Source: Bacteroidales bacterium UBA4912 (GTDB lineage Bacteria > Bacteroidota > Bacteroidia > Bacteroidales > Dysgonomonadaceae). From it: a stretch of DNA of 43,385 bases. Shown here piece after piece: positions 17,185-25,421 of this stretch. The translations under genes and the position numbers were made by a program. The number at the start of each line of letters is the position of its first letter. Position 1 is the first letter of the stretch. The notes beneath the pieces are model-generated. The model worked only from the letters and a program-made list of their open reading frames with translations, was not told the origin of the DNA and did not search any database. The stretch lies in the NCBI GenBank assembly GCA_002398875.1, contig DHCC01000002.1, forward strand, positions 50,340 to 93,724, read 5' to 3'.

Positions 17185-17787
17185 TTAATTCTTTTTCTTA
17201 ATACCGCAACCTATAGCAACAGTTGTAGCAGGGTCAGGGTTCTTGCCAGCCAGTAAAGCTTTTACAGCGTTTGATGCATAAGCTTCTTCAACTGCTAATG
17301 CATCTTTGTAATTATCATCTACAGTACCTGTGTATGCTACAACAAAACTTCCTCCTTCATTCTTCAGAAGAAAAATCTCTGGTGTACGTGTTGCACCGTA
17401 TGCTTGATAAACCTGTTGATCTTCATCTTTCAAATAGGGGAAGGGGTAATTTTTCTCTGATGCTCTCTCTCTCATTTTATCCATTGAATCTTCCGGTTGC
17501 TGAACATCATCATTAGGATTAATAAATACTACAGGGTAGCCTTGAGGTGCAAACTCGTTATGCAAAGCAATCATGCGATCTTCATAAGCTTTTACATAAG
17601 GGCAAGGGTTGCAGGAAAATATTACCATAACACCTTTCTCACTAGCATAGTCTGATAATGAAACCGTTGCACCATCTACATTTTTTAATGAGAAGTTTGG
17701 TGCCTGCGATCCTACTGAAATTGGTTGTGCGCTCATTGAAAGAGTAATCAGAACCAAAGCAATTAAAGTAAAATATTCTTTTTTCAT
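17185..17787 (-). CDS. Exported thioredoxin-like redoxin (AhpC/TSA-type fold)
   Basis: A 200-residue protein with signal peptide MKKEYFTLIALVLITLSMSAQ. The redoxin fold begins at VGSQAPNFSLKNVDGATVSLSDY, and the redox motif is Cys59-Asn-Pro-Cys62 in FSCNPCPYVKAYEDR. This subfamily (thioredoxin family protein with a C-x-P-C site) is common in Bacteroidetes. An additional Cys194 lies in the tail (IGCGIKKKN). Probable role: thiol-disulphide exchange or peroxide handling in the periplasm. It is the second gene of an operon, 16 nt after the TlpA-like gene, which supports a joint thiol-redox function. Confidence 0.87.
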   Translation of the reverse strand: MKKEYFTLIALVLITLSMSAQPISVGSQAPNFSLKNVDGATVSLSDYASEKGVMVIFSCNPCPYVKAYEDRMIALHNEFAPQGYPVVFINPNDDVQQPEDSMDKMRERASEKNYPFPYLKDEDQQVYQAYGATRTPEIFLLKNEGGSFVVAYTGTVDDNYKDALAVEEAYASNAVKALLAGKNPDPATTVAIGCGIKKKN

Positions 17788-17803
17788 TTCTGTTTTTTTA
17801 ATT

Positions 17804-18322
17804 TTAATTTGTAAATAATGGCTTTAATATTTCATCCAGTTCAGAAAATGTGAATTCCTTAGGATAAAATTCCCGGAATCCATTTCCATATATGAGTGTT
17901 GCAGGTATTGCACCTGTCCATTTTTCATCCACAAGTGGAATCCAACGATTAGATTGATGATCATCCAATATTATCACCTCATTTTTCATGTTGTTTTTTT
18001 TCATAAATGGAATAACTCTGGACTCCAAATCGTCAGCCATATCAAGACTAACCATTAGTATTTTTAATTTTTTGTTTTTATACTCATTTCCCAACTGTTC
18101 GAAATATGGAATTTCTTTTATACATGGTCCACACCAAGTTGCCCAAAAATTAACTACATAAATAGTATCGTTATTAATCTGAAGTAACGGCTGCAGTTGC
18201 TGGAAATCAACAATTCTAATGTCATAATTTGCTGCTGATTCATTAAATCCAAGATAGCTATTATCTATTGAATTGAATGATGAAATTACAAGTGAGATTA
18301 AAAACAACATTAAAGCTTTCAT
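17804..18322 (-). CDS. TlpA-like thiol-disulphide oxidoreductase
   Basis: A 172-residue exported thioredoxin-fold protein. Signal peptide MKALMLFLISLVISSFNS, then the TlpA/ResA core with VVNFWATWCGPCIKEIPYFEQL (Cys64 and Cys67) and the cis-proline region GAIPATLIYG. Members reduce periplasmic disulphides, for example during cytochrome maturation; the partner here is unknown. The ATG at 18322 was chosen because it opens the signal peptide; the longer frame would start at TTG 18367 inside an inverted repeat. First gene of a two-gene unit with the redoxin at 17185-17787. Confidence 0.86.
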   Translation of the reverse strand: MKALMLFLISLVISSFNSIDNSYLGFNESAANYDIRIVDFQQLQPLLQINNDTIYVVNFWATWCGPCIKEIPYFEQLGNEYKNKKLKILMVSLDMADDLESRVIPFMKKNNMKNEVIILDDHQSNRWIPLVDEKWTGAIPATLIYGNGFREFYPKEFTFSELDEILKPLFTN

Positions 18323-18359
18323 CCCATTAGTTTTATAAATTACACTGTGACTCAAATCT

Positions 18360-18389
18360 GTGAACAAATGATTCCAGTGAGTTGTTCAC
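18360..18389. promoter_or_regulatory. Inverted repeat upstream of the TlpA-like operon, candidate operator
   Basis: Perfect 8-bp arms GTGAACAA (18360-18367) and TTGTTCAC (18382-18389), 14 nt apart, lie 38-67 nt upstream of the TlpA-like start codon. The spacing suits a dimeric regulator. No regulator gene adjoins it. Confidence 0.35.
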
Positions 18390-18443
18390 TTTAACTAATT
18401 GCAAATCTGTTAAATATCAAACATAAAAGTTAACTGAAAGAAC

Positions 18444-18473
18444 AAAAAAAAGATGTAGATAATGGTCTACATC
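18444..18473 (-). terminator. Rho-independent terminator downstream of nagB
   Basis: On the minus strand, GATGTAGA and TCTACATC form a perfect 8-bp stem with a 6-nt loop, followed by a run of eight T residues (the A-run at 18444-18451 on the plus strand). It lies about 70 nt past the nagB stop. Confidence 0.75.
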
Positions 18474-18545
18474 CTTTAATATATTATTTAAACAATATTA
18501 TTCTTGCTTATAGTCAGTTCGAATTTATTTCACTTTTTACCTGTT

Positions 18546-19358
18546 TTATTTAAATAGAGAATCCGGATCCAGATTATCATGTTCGATATCAAGGAAATAT
18601 TTATATGTTTTTACCTGCAACTCACTACATGCATCATAATCACAAACAATAATTCCTTTTTCATGAAGTTGCAAAGCACTAATAGTCCACATTTGAGTAA
18701 TTGGTCCCTCAACAGCATGATATAATGCCCTTGACTTGTGTAATCCGTTTACTAGAATCAGAACTTCTTTAGCATCAAGCACAGTTCCTACGCCTACTGT
18801 AAGTGCAGTTTTAGGAACTTTGTTTACATCATTATCAAAGAAACGGGAATTGGCTATAACTGTATCTGTAGTTAGCGTTTTAATTCTTGTACGTGAAGTC
18901 AAAGATGAACCCGGTTCATTAAATGCTATATGTCCATCTGGACCTATGCCTCCCAGAAACAAATCAACTCCGCCTGCATCTTTTATAGCTTTCTCATAGG
19001 CAGCACACTCAGCTTCAGGATCTTCAGCCATTCCATTAAGTATGTGTACATTTTCCTTTTTGATATCAATATGATCAAAGAAATTTTTCCACATAAATGT
19101 ATGATAACTCTGTGGATGATTTGCATCTAAGCCAATATACTCATCCATATTGAAAGTTATTACATTTTCAAAAGAAACTAGACCTCTTTCATACAATTTA
19201 ATCAATGCTTTATATGTATTTAGAGGTGACGAACCGGTAGGTAACCCAAGTACGAAGGGTTTTTCAGCGGTTGGTTTTGCTTTCTTGATTTTTGCTGCTA
19301 TATAATTTGCAGCCCATTGTGCGATTTGATTGGCATCCGGTTGAATAATAAGTCTCAT
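18546..19358 (-). CDS. nagB: Glucosamine-6-phosphate deaminase
   Basis: Converts glucosamine-6-phosphate to fructose-6-phosphate and ammonia. The 270-residue length and active-site residues match the hexameric NagB family at the same numbers as the E. coli enzyme: Asp72-Glu73 in FNMDEYIGL, and Asp141, His143 and Glu148 in GPDGHIAFNEPGSS. The phosphate-binding LGLPTGSSP loop is at about 38-45. It feeds amino sugars from wall turnover or host glycans into glycolysis. It lies 28 nt downstream of fprA on the same strand and ends before a strong terminator. Confidence 0.96.
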   Translation of the reverse strand: MRLIIQPDANQIAQWAANYIAAKIKKAKPTAEKPFVLGLPTGSSPLNTYKALIKLYERGLVSFENVITFNMDEYIGLDANHPQSYHTFMWKNFFDHIDIKKENVHILNGMAEDPEAECAAYEKAIKDAGGVDLFLGGIGPDGHIAFNEPGSSLTSRTRIKTLTTDTVIANSRFFDNDVNKVPKTALTVGVGTVLDAKEVLILVNGLHKSRALYHAVEGPITQMWTISALQLHEKGIIVCDYDACSELQVKTYKYFLDIEHDNLDPDSLFK

Positions 19359-19386
19359 ATTTTGTATATAAATTTATTTATCTAAT

Positions 19387-20586
19387 CTAAGAAATTTTTA
19401 GTTTTTGTGCCATCATAATACCCAGATTGATAGCTTTTTCATAAGCATCATCTATCATACCCTGCTTAATTACAACAGGATCTGCAACAATTTCAAACTT
19501 CATTTCTTCGGCAAATGATTTCAATAATCTCTCTGTGGCATCAGACCATGAGAATCCTCCAAAATATCCGAAGAATCTATTTTTAAGATTACGGCCTTGT
19601 AATGATGATAGAATATTCTCTACAGCAGGATATAGATTGTTGTTATATGTTGGAGAACCAATAATCAAGCCTTTATATTTAAATACATCGCGGATGATAT
19701 CAGATTCGTGACTTTTAGAAACATTGTGAATGACTATATCTTTAACTCCATTTTGTGATGCGGATGCAGCTATGGCGTCTGCTAGTTCAGCAGTATTTCC
19801 ATACATGCTTCCATAAACAATGACGAGTCCGCTGTTTGCTTCATACTTACTCAACTTGTCATACAAACTGATTACTTCATTAATACTACCATTTTTCGTC
19901 CAAACAGGTCCGTGAGTTGAACAAAGCAATTCGATTTCAACACCAGAAAGTTTTTTTAGTGCAGTCTGCACCGGTGATCCATATTTTCCAACGATGTTGG
20001 AGTAATATCTTATCATTTCGTCCCAGTATTTCTCAGGAACAATATTTATATCGAGCACACCTCCGTTAAGTGCTCCGAATGTGCCGAAAGCATCACCACT
20101 AAAAAGGACTTTCTTTTCAACAAGATAAGTCATCATAGTCTCAGGCCAGTGAACCATTGGGGTGAGATAAAACTGTATGTTGTTTTTACCTAGATTAAGA
20201 ATCTCCAAATCGACAATTTCAATCAGGTTATTTGTAATACCGTGATAACCTTTAAGCATTTCAATAGTTCTTTTATTTCCAACTATGCTTATGTCAGGGT
20301 ATTTATTTAACAATAATCCAATTGAACCCGAATGGTCAGGTTCCATGTGATTTACAACTAAATAATCTATAGGTCTTTCTCCTAGCAATGATGTTATTTT
20401 CCTAAAGAAAACATCAGAATAACTTATATCGACAGTATCTACCAGTGCTACTTTTTCATCAATTATCAAATAGGAATTATAAGAAACACCATTTGGTAAA
20501 GGCCATAAACTCTCAAAAAGATGTTTGGTACGGTCGTTTACACCTACATAATAAATATCTTTCTCAATTTCTAACGGTCTATACAT
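19387..20586 (-). CDS. fprA: Flavodiiron protein, FprA family A-type flavoprotein
   Basis: A 399-residue cytoplasmic enzyme that reduces O2 to water and/or NO to N2O, protecting anaerobes. The N-terminal metallo-beta-lactamase-like domain keeps the diiron ligands: His80-x-Glu82-x-Asp84-His85 in HMEPDHSG, His146 in VHWPET, Asp165 in SGDAFG, and His225 in STHGPVW. The C-terminal flavodoxin domain starts near 253 (VIVYGSMYGNTAELADAI) and binds FMN. No rubredoxin extension is present, so an external electron donor is required. It follows lgt by 59 nt with no promoter motif seen between, so it is probably co-transcribed. Confidence 0.95.
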   Translation of the reverse strand: MYRPLEIEKDIYYVGVNDRTKHLFESLWPLPNGVSYNSYLIIDEKVALVDTVDISYSDVFFRKITSLLGERPIDYLVVNHMEPDHSGSIGLLLNKYPDISIVGNKRTIEMLKGYHGITNNLIEIVDLEILNLGKNNIQFYLTPMVHWPETMMTYLVEKKVLFSGDAFGTFGALNGGVLDINIVPEKYWDEMIRYYSNIVGKYGSPVQTALKKLSGVEIELLCSTHGPVWTKNGSINEVISLYDKLSKYEANSGLVIVYGSMYGNTAELADAIAASASQNGVKDIVIHNVSKSHESDIIRDVFKYKGLIIGSPTYNNNLYPAVENILSSLQGRNLKNRFFGYFGGFSWSDATERLLKSFAEEMKFEIVADPVVIKQGMIDDAYEKAINLGIMMAQKLKIS

Positions 20587-20645
20587 ATTTTTCAGCTATC
20601 TGTATGTAATTTTTTAGTGATTTAATTTCAATTTTAATTATTATA

Positions 20646-21545
20646 CTATTTTTTCTTAGACTTTTGTTTTGGTTTAAACATTTGCGATTGTTTGGGTGTT
20701 TCCGCTGCTACAGCCGGTCTCTTCAAGGCATTGATGATAAGCCATATACCCCAAACAACAAATGGTATACTCAACCACTGACCAATATTTAATCCTGTAC
20801 TATCAATCATAGAATATTCCTCTTCAACCTGCACATTTTTAACAAATTCAACAAAAAAGCGGAAAAGGAAAATTATAAATATGCCAACTCCCGTTATAAG
20901 GCCTTTTCTATCTTTAGCGTTGGTATTAAAGTAAAGATACATGGTTATTGTAAAGACAACCAGATAAGCAAGTGCTTCATATATCTGTGTAGGATGTGAA
21001 GGCTCTGTATAAATAGGTTCTGCACCATTCATCCAAGGATAAAGATTATCGATAAAACGAAAACCCCATGGTTTATCAGTAGGACCACCATATATCTCGT
21101 GATTCATTAGGTTACCTAATCGTATCATTGCAGAAGTGAATCCGGTAGGTACCATAACTCTGTCGAAAGTCCACAACATACTTTGTTTGGTAATTTTCCG
21201 GGAGTAGAGCCAAACAGCAATTATAATTCCGATCACACCACCATGGCTTGCCAGACCGCCTTCCCAAACCTTCAGCATTTCAAAAGGATTTGCCAGATAG
21301 TATTCAGGCTCGTAAAAGAGACAGTGTCCGAGACGAGCTCCCACAATGATACCTACTATCATATAAACGAAAAGAGAATCGAACCATTTTTCTGGTAGAT
21401 CTTCTTTTTTGAAAATACGTTGTACAATGTAAACTGCCACTATTAAGCCAATAACCCAAAAAAGTCCGTACCAACGTATTTCACGACCGAATATCGTAAA
21501 AAGTGTGGGATCTACATTCCATGTTACTGCTAGAAAAATATCCAT
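20646..21545 (-). CDS. lgt: Phosphatidylglycerol-prolipoprotein diacylglyceryl transferase
   Basis: An integral membrane enzyme of 299 residues that attaches diacylglyceryl to the lipobox cysteine of prolipoproteins. Signature elements: ARLGHCLFYEPEYYL, the SHGG loop in GGLASHGGVIG, and MIRLGNLMNHEIYGGPTD, corresponding to the GRxxNxxNxExxG family pattern. Several hydrophobic spans and a basic C-terminal tail (KPKQKSKKK) are visible. A TAACTTTG promoter element precedes it. The GH109-like lipoprotein at 39211-40608 is one likely client in this window. Confidence 0.96.
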   Translation of the reverse strand: MDIFLAVTWNVDPTLFTIFGREIRWYGLFWVIGLIVAVYIVQRIFKKEDLPEKWFDSLFVYMIVGIIVGARLGHCLFYEPEYYLANPFEMLKVWEGGLASHGGVIGIIIAVWLYSRKITKQSMLWTFDRVMVPTGFTSAMIRLGNLMNHEIYGGPTDKPWGFRFIDNLYPWMNGAEPIYTEPSHPTQIYEALAYLVVFTITMYLYFNTNAKDRKGLITGVGIFIIFLFRFFVEFVKNVQVEEEYSMIDSTGLNIGQWLSIPFVVWGIWLIINALKRPAVAAETPKQSQMFKPKQKSKKK

Positions 21546-21561
21546 CTGTAATGATTTTATG

Positions 21562-21569
21562 CAAAGTTA
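21562..21569 (-). promoter_or_regulatory. -7 element TAACTTTG upstream of lgt
   Basis: Exact TAnnTTTG match on the minus strand, 16 nt before the lgt ATG, implying a leader of only about ten nucleotides. No good TTTG is present 19-21 nt upstream. Confidence 0.5.
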
Positions 21570-21621
21570 ATAAAAAAGGGCGATATAATAATTTACTTAT
21601 TATCTTATGTAATGGTATATG

Positions 21622-22521
21622 TTAAACTAGTTTTTTAATCCACTGTTCTTTATCCCCTGGCAATAAATCCACAACAGGTATCTCAATCATTGTATAAGCT
21701 CCCGGTTTTTGTTTCATTGCAGCTCGTGCAGCTCCCACTAGAACCTGAGCTGTGAGTGCAGGATTATTTATTCTCATATCAAATTTAAAAAGCTGATTCT
21801 GCGTATTACCTGAAACTCCTTTTCTTTCCATTAAAACGCCATGTCCCATATCTTTTAGAGCTTCAACATTATCTACCTGGAAAACATGAGTTTCATCATG
21901 TATAAAATAATCATCATTTTTTATTGCTTCAGAAACAGTTTTAAAATCGCTTCCATCCTCAATTTCGATATAAACCATTCTTCGGTGAACACCTGTACCT
22001 GTTGGAATTGTCATTGAAAGAGCAGCCTTAACACCAGTTATCGCTTTTACTGCAACTGTATGTCCCATACTCATTCCGGGACCAAAATTGGTATATGTAA
22101 TACCTTTAGGAGCCATAGCTTCCATAAGTGTGCGAACAACTGAATCGCTTCCTGGATCCCAACCGGCTGAGACTATAGAAACAGCATTGTTTTTCAGCGC
22201 TGTATCATTTAATGAGTTCCTTAAATCCAGAATCTTACTATGTATATCAAAACTATCAACAGTATTTATTCCTGCAGATAAACACTCCTTTGCATAACTC
22301 TCAACACTTCTGGTAGGTGTACATAGAAATGCAACATCCACATTTTTCAGATCTGTTATCGTGGTGACTACATTGTATTTCTGCAATTCTGGTATTTTAT
22401 CCGATACATTGCGTCTGACAATTCCGACAACTTCAAAATCACTACTACTTTCAAGAGTCTCTAAAACATACTTACCGATGTTTCCAAAACCTATAACTGC
22501 TGCTCTAATTCTTTTTTGCAT
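21622..22521 (-). CDS. ddh: meso-Diaminopimelate dehydrogenase
   Basis: NADPH-dependent enzyme making meso-diaminopimelate directly from tetrahydrodipicolinate, the one-step branch of lysine and peptidoglycan precursor synthesis. The protein is 299 residues; the Rossmann dinucleotide loop is AAVIGFGNIGKYV at 8-20, followed by family-typical stretches SAGWDPGSDSVVRTLME, FGPGMSMGHTVAVKAI and GTGVHRRMVYIE. The ATG at 22521 was chosen; an in-frame TTG twelve codons upstream lies on the other side of a TATTTTTG promoter element. Presence of Ddh is common in anaerobic Bacteroidales. Confidence 0.94.
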   Translation of the reverse strand: MQKRIRAAVIGFGNIGKYVLETLESSSDFEVVGIVRRNVSDKIPELQKYNVVTTITDLKNVDVAFLCTPTRSVESYAKECLSAGINTVDSFDIHSKILDLRNSLNDTALKNNAVSIVSAGWDPGSDSVVRTLMEAMAPKGITYTNFGPGMSMGHTVAVKAITGVKAALSMTIPTGTGVHRRMVYIEIEDGSDFKTVSEAIKNDDYFIHDETHVFQVDNVEALKDMGHGVLMERKGVSGNTQNQLFKFDMRINNPALTAQVLVGAARAAMKQKPGAYTMIEIPVVDLLPGDKEQWIKKLV

Positions 22522-22544
22522 GATTGTAAAAAATTTATTAGTCA

Positions 22545-22552
22545 CAAAAATA
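22545..22552 (-). promoter_or_regulatory. -7 element TATTTTTG upstream of ddh
   Basis: Matches TAnnTTTG on the minus strand and predicts a start near 22539, 18 nt before the chosen ATG. This argues against the upstream TTG start. Confidence 0.45.
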
Positions 22553-22587
22553 GACAAAATGAAGTGAAATTATAACTGAATCTAAAT

Positions 22588-23307
22588 TTAATTATTCAGT
22601 TCAGTATCTTCTAAATCAAACTCTTCATTTTTATCTATCTCATCTTCCCACACTTTTTCTTTCTTCTGAGGACCCTGATGTCGTAGAACTACTGCTGTTA
22701 TCAGACCACTTATTGTACCTGCAAGATGACCTTCCCATGAAATTGATGAATCAACTAGCTCGGCAAAGGGGAAAATACTCCAGACTGTACTTCCATAAAT
22801 AAAGGCAACTATAAGTGAAACAGCTATTAATTGAATAGATCTTCGGAAAATACCACTAAAAAAAAGAAACCAAATTAATGCAAAAACAATACCACTGGCA
22901 CCAACATGATAATTACCCCTTCCAATAAGCCATGTTAAAAGTCCACTAAATAACCACAGGTATATAAATGTTGGGAATGCAATTTTGCTATAGAAATAAA
23001 AAAGAAACCAAATCAATAAAATCAATGGTAATGTGTTAGAAAGTAAATGTGAAAACGACGAGTGAATAAAAGGAGAAAGGATAATGCCTCTCAATCCTTT
23101 TAACTCTCTTGGCAGTATTCCAAATTGTGAAAAATCAGGTCCTAAAATACCGGATATCTCAGAAATAAAGGCAAGCCATACCAACGAGACAAATACTATA
23201 GATGGCAATAAAGCCAACCATAGTCGTTTTTTCTCAAAACTTAGTAATGTGTTATTATTCACTTTGTAAGTTTTTACATATCTCACAAATTTATAAAACA
23301 TATTCAT
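22588..23307 (-). CDS. Rhomboid family intramembrane serine protease (second)
   Basis: A 239-residue polytopic membrane protein. The catalytic pair is Ser138 in HVGASGIVF and His194 in SWEGHLAGTISG; the conserved HSSFSHLLSNTLPL element lies at 82-95. It differs from the rhomboid at 1687-2343 in having a longer N-terminal cytoplasmic stretch and an acidic, soluble C-terminal tail of about 30 residues. Substrates unknown. It is followed on the same strand by ddh after 66 nt, but ddh appears to have its own promoter. Confidence 0.88.
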   Translation of the reverse strand: MNMFYKFVRYVKTYKVNNNTLLSFEKKRLWLALLPSIVFVSLVWLAFISEISGILGPDFSQFGILPRELKGLRGIILSPFIHSSFSHLLSNTLPLILLIWFLFYFYSKIAFPTFIYLWLFSGLLTWLIGRGNYHVGASGIVFALIWFLFFSGIFRRSIQLIAVSLIVAFIYGSTVWSIFPFAELVDSSISWEGHLAGTISGLITAVVLRHQGPQKKEKVWEDEIDKNEEFDLEDTELNN

Positions 23308-23354
23308 ATTTTGAATACTTAATGTTAAGATGAATAATTTTATTCATTTTTTTG

Positions 23355-23392
23355 TTTGTTCTATAATAACAATTTAATTATCTTTCGAAAGA
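23355..23392 (+). promoter_or_regulatory. Promoter of the glycogen operon with overlapping palindrome
   Basis: TTTG at 23355-23358 and TATCTTTC at 23379-23386 are 20 nt apart and match the -33/-7 pattern except for the last base. A perfect 12-bp palindrome TCTTTCGAAAGA (23381-23392) overlaps the -7 element and the predicted start, so a regulator could bind there. Confidence 0.5.
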
Positions 23393-23425
23393 ATTAAATG
23401 GGCTCCCACTCTTAAAAAACACTTA

Positions 23426-25411
23426 ATGATGAGTTATCTTAAATTTAACAAAAATCTGATGATAAATCTCGAATATTCTTTATATCGGAATGTATTGAGA
23501 ACTAACAGAAGAGGTGCTTATCAAAATACATCAATATCTGGTTGTAATACTACAAAATATCAAGGTCTTCTTGTAATGCCTGTTCCATTTCTTGATGATG
23601 AAAACCATCTTATTCTTTCATCTGTCGATGAAACTGTTATCCAGCACGGGGCAGAGTTTAATCTGGGAATACACAGGTTTGCGGGAGATAATTACAGTCC
23701 AAAAGGTCACAAATATATACGGGAATTTAATTGTGACAGTGTTCCCAAAACTATTTATCGTGTCGGTGGTGTTATACTTTCAAAAGAAATTATGTTCTCT
23801 TCAAAAGAAAACCGGCTGATGATCAGATACACTCTTTTAGACGCACACTCACCTACAACAATAAGATTCAAGCCTTTTTTAGCGTTTAGAAAAGCATCTC
23901 AATTAACGCGCGAAAATGATCAGGTCGACAAATCATATCGTGAGGTTGAGAACGGAATCAGCACCAGCATGTATTCAGGTTATCCTGAACTTTATATGCA
24001 GTTTAACAAGGAACCTGAATTCATTTATCATCCAGACTGGTATCGTGATATCGAGTATCTGCAGGATCTTCAAAGTGGTGATACTTATCAGGAAGATTTG
24101 TATGTCCCGGGTTACTTTGAAATGCCTATTGCAAAGAATGAAGAGATAATATTTTCGGCTGGAGATATTCTTGTCGATACCTCCAATCTCTCAAAAGAGT
24201 TTGATTTCGAAATTTATAAACGTACCCCCAGGTCAAATTTTTACAATTGTCTAAAAAACTCAAGTCATCAGTTTTATTATATCCCAAATAAGGATGAATA
24301 TTATTTACTTGCAGGTTACCCATGGTTTAAAATAAGGGCACGCGATCAATTTATTGCATTACCCGGTTGCACTCTTTCAATAGGTAAGCCAAATGATTTT
24401 GAAAACATCATGGATACAGCTATCCCTCATCTGAGGAACTTCATGGCTGACAGACCCTATAAAAGTTATATTAAACAGATAGATGATCCTGACTTGTTAC
24501 TTTGGGTGATATGGGCTCTACAACAGTACTATATTGAAAATAATAGCAGGTTTATTGATAAGTATTCAGAATTTCTATTTGAAATTATCAGCTATATTCT
24601 TTCAAACAAACATCCGAATCTCTTGTTTCATGAAAGTAATGCTCTTATATCAACTAATGGTCGCGATGTTGCCGTTAGCTGGATGAATGCTATGATAGAT
24701 GGACTTCCCGCCATCCCAAGATCCGGTTATCTGGTGGAATTTAATGCTCTTTGGTATAATGCTCTGAAATTTACTGAAGAGATTGCAAATGAAACAGGTA
24801 GCCATGAAAAAGCGGCCTCACTGGTTGAGAAAAGCAATCTGGCAGGCAAATCATTTATAAATACTTTTATGAATGATGCGGGATATTTAAATGATTATGT
24901 GGATGGTTACCACAAAAACCCAAATGTACGCCCAAACATGATTTTTGCAGTGTCACTACCCTATTCTCCTCTCGATAAAAGGCAAAAGAAATCTGTAATT
25001 GATTTTGTCACTAAGGAACTACTTACCAGTTGTGGATTGCGAACTATAACTCCCAAAAGTGATATGTTCCGACCTCACTATAGTGGTACTGAAAAAGAGA
25101 AACAATACGCATATTTCAACGGAATGGCATTTCCATGGCTACTTGGTCATTATATTGAAGCATATATACGTGTTTTTCATAAGAGTGGATTATCTCTTGC
25201 TGACAGAATAATGGTTAGAATGGAAAATGAGATGCAAAACGATTGTATTGGCTCCATTTCTGAATTTTATGACTCAAATCCACCTTTCATTGCTCACGGA
25301 GGGTACTCTTTCGCTATGAGTGTAGGTGAACTTTTAAGAGCACTTAAGATCATAAACTCTCTTAAAAAAGAGTCTATAAATGAAAATAATATAGACAAGG
25401 CTACTAATTAA
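23426..25411 (+). CDS. Glycogen debranching enzyme-like protein (amylo-alpha-1,6-glucosidase family)
   Basis: A 661-residue cytoplasmic protein. The N-terminal beta-sandwich (bacterial GDE N-domain) is marked by TNRRGAYQNTSISGCNTTKYQGLLV near 29-53. The C-terminal alpha/alpha barrel includes GYPWFKIRARD, the GYLVEFNALWYNAL element and FNGMAFPWLLGHYIEAYIR. Family role: removal of alpha-1,6-linked glucose stubs from glycogen. Where many homologues read TWMDAK this protein reads SWMNAM (Asn421), so an acidic residue in the active-site region is replaced; see findings. It is first in an operon with a glycosyltransferase 10 nt downstream and a GH57 protein, a trio typical of Bacteroidetes glycogen loci. 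Confidence 0.88.
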   Translation: MMSYLKFNKNLMINLEYSLYRNVLRTNRRGAYQNTSISGCNTTKYQGLLVMPVPFLDDENHLILSSVDETVIQHGAEFNLGIHRFAGDNYSPKGHKYIREFNCDSVPKTIYRVGGVILSKEIMFSSKENRLMIRYTLLDAHSPTTIRFKPFLAFRKASQLTRENDQVDKSYREVENGISTSMYSGYPELYMQFNKEPEFIYHPDWYRDIEYLQDLQSGDTYQEDLYVPGYFEMPIAKNEEIIFSAGDILVDTSNLSKEFDFEIYKRTPRSNFYNCLKNSSHQFYYIPNKDEYYLLAGYPWFKIRARDQFIALPGCTLSIGKPNDFENIMDTAIPHLRNFMADRPYKSYIKQIDDPDLLLWVIWALQQYYIENNSRFIDKYSEFLFEIISYILSNKHPNLLFHESNALISTNGRDVAVSWMNAMIDGLPAIPRSGYLVEFNALWYNALKFTEEIANETGSHEKAASLVEKSNLAGKSFINTFMNDAGYLNDYVDGYHKNPNVRPNMIFAVSLPYSPLDKRQKKSVIDFVTKELLTSCGLRTITPKSDMFRPHYSGTEKEKQYAYFNGMAFPWLLGHYIEAYIRVFHKSGLSLADRIMVRMENEMQNDCIGSISEFYDSNPPFIAHGGYSFAMSVGELLRALKIINSLKKESINENNIDKATN

Positions 25412-25421
25412 AAAAGAACAA

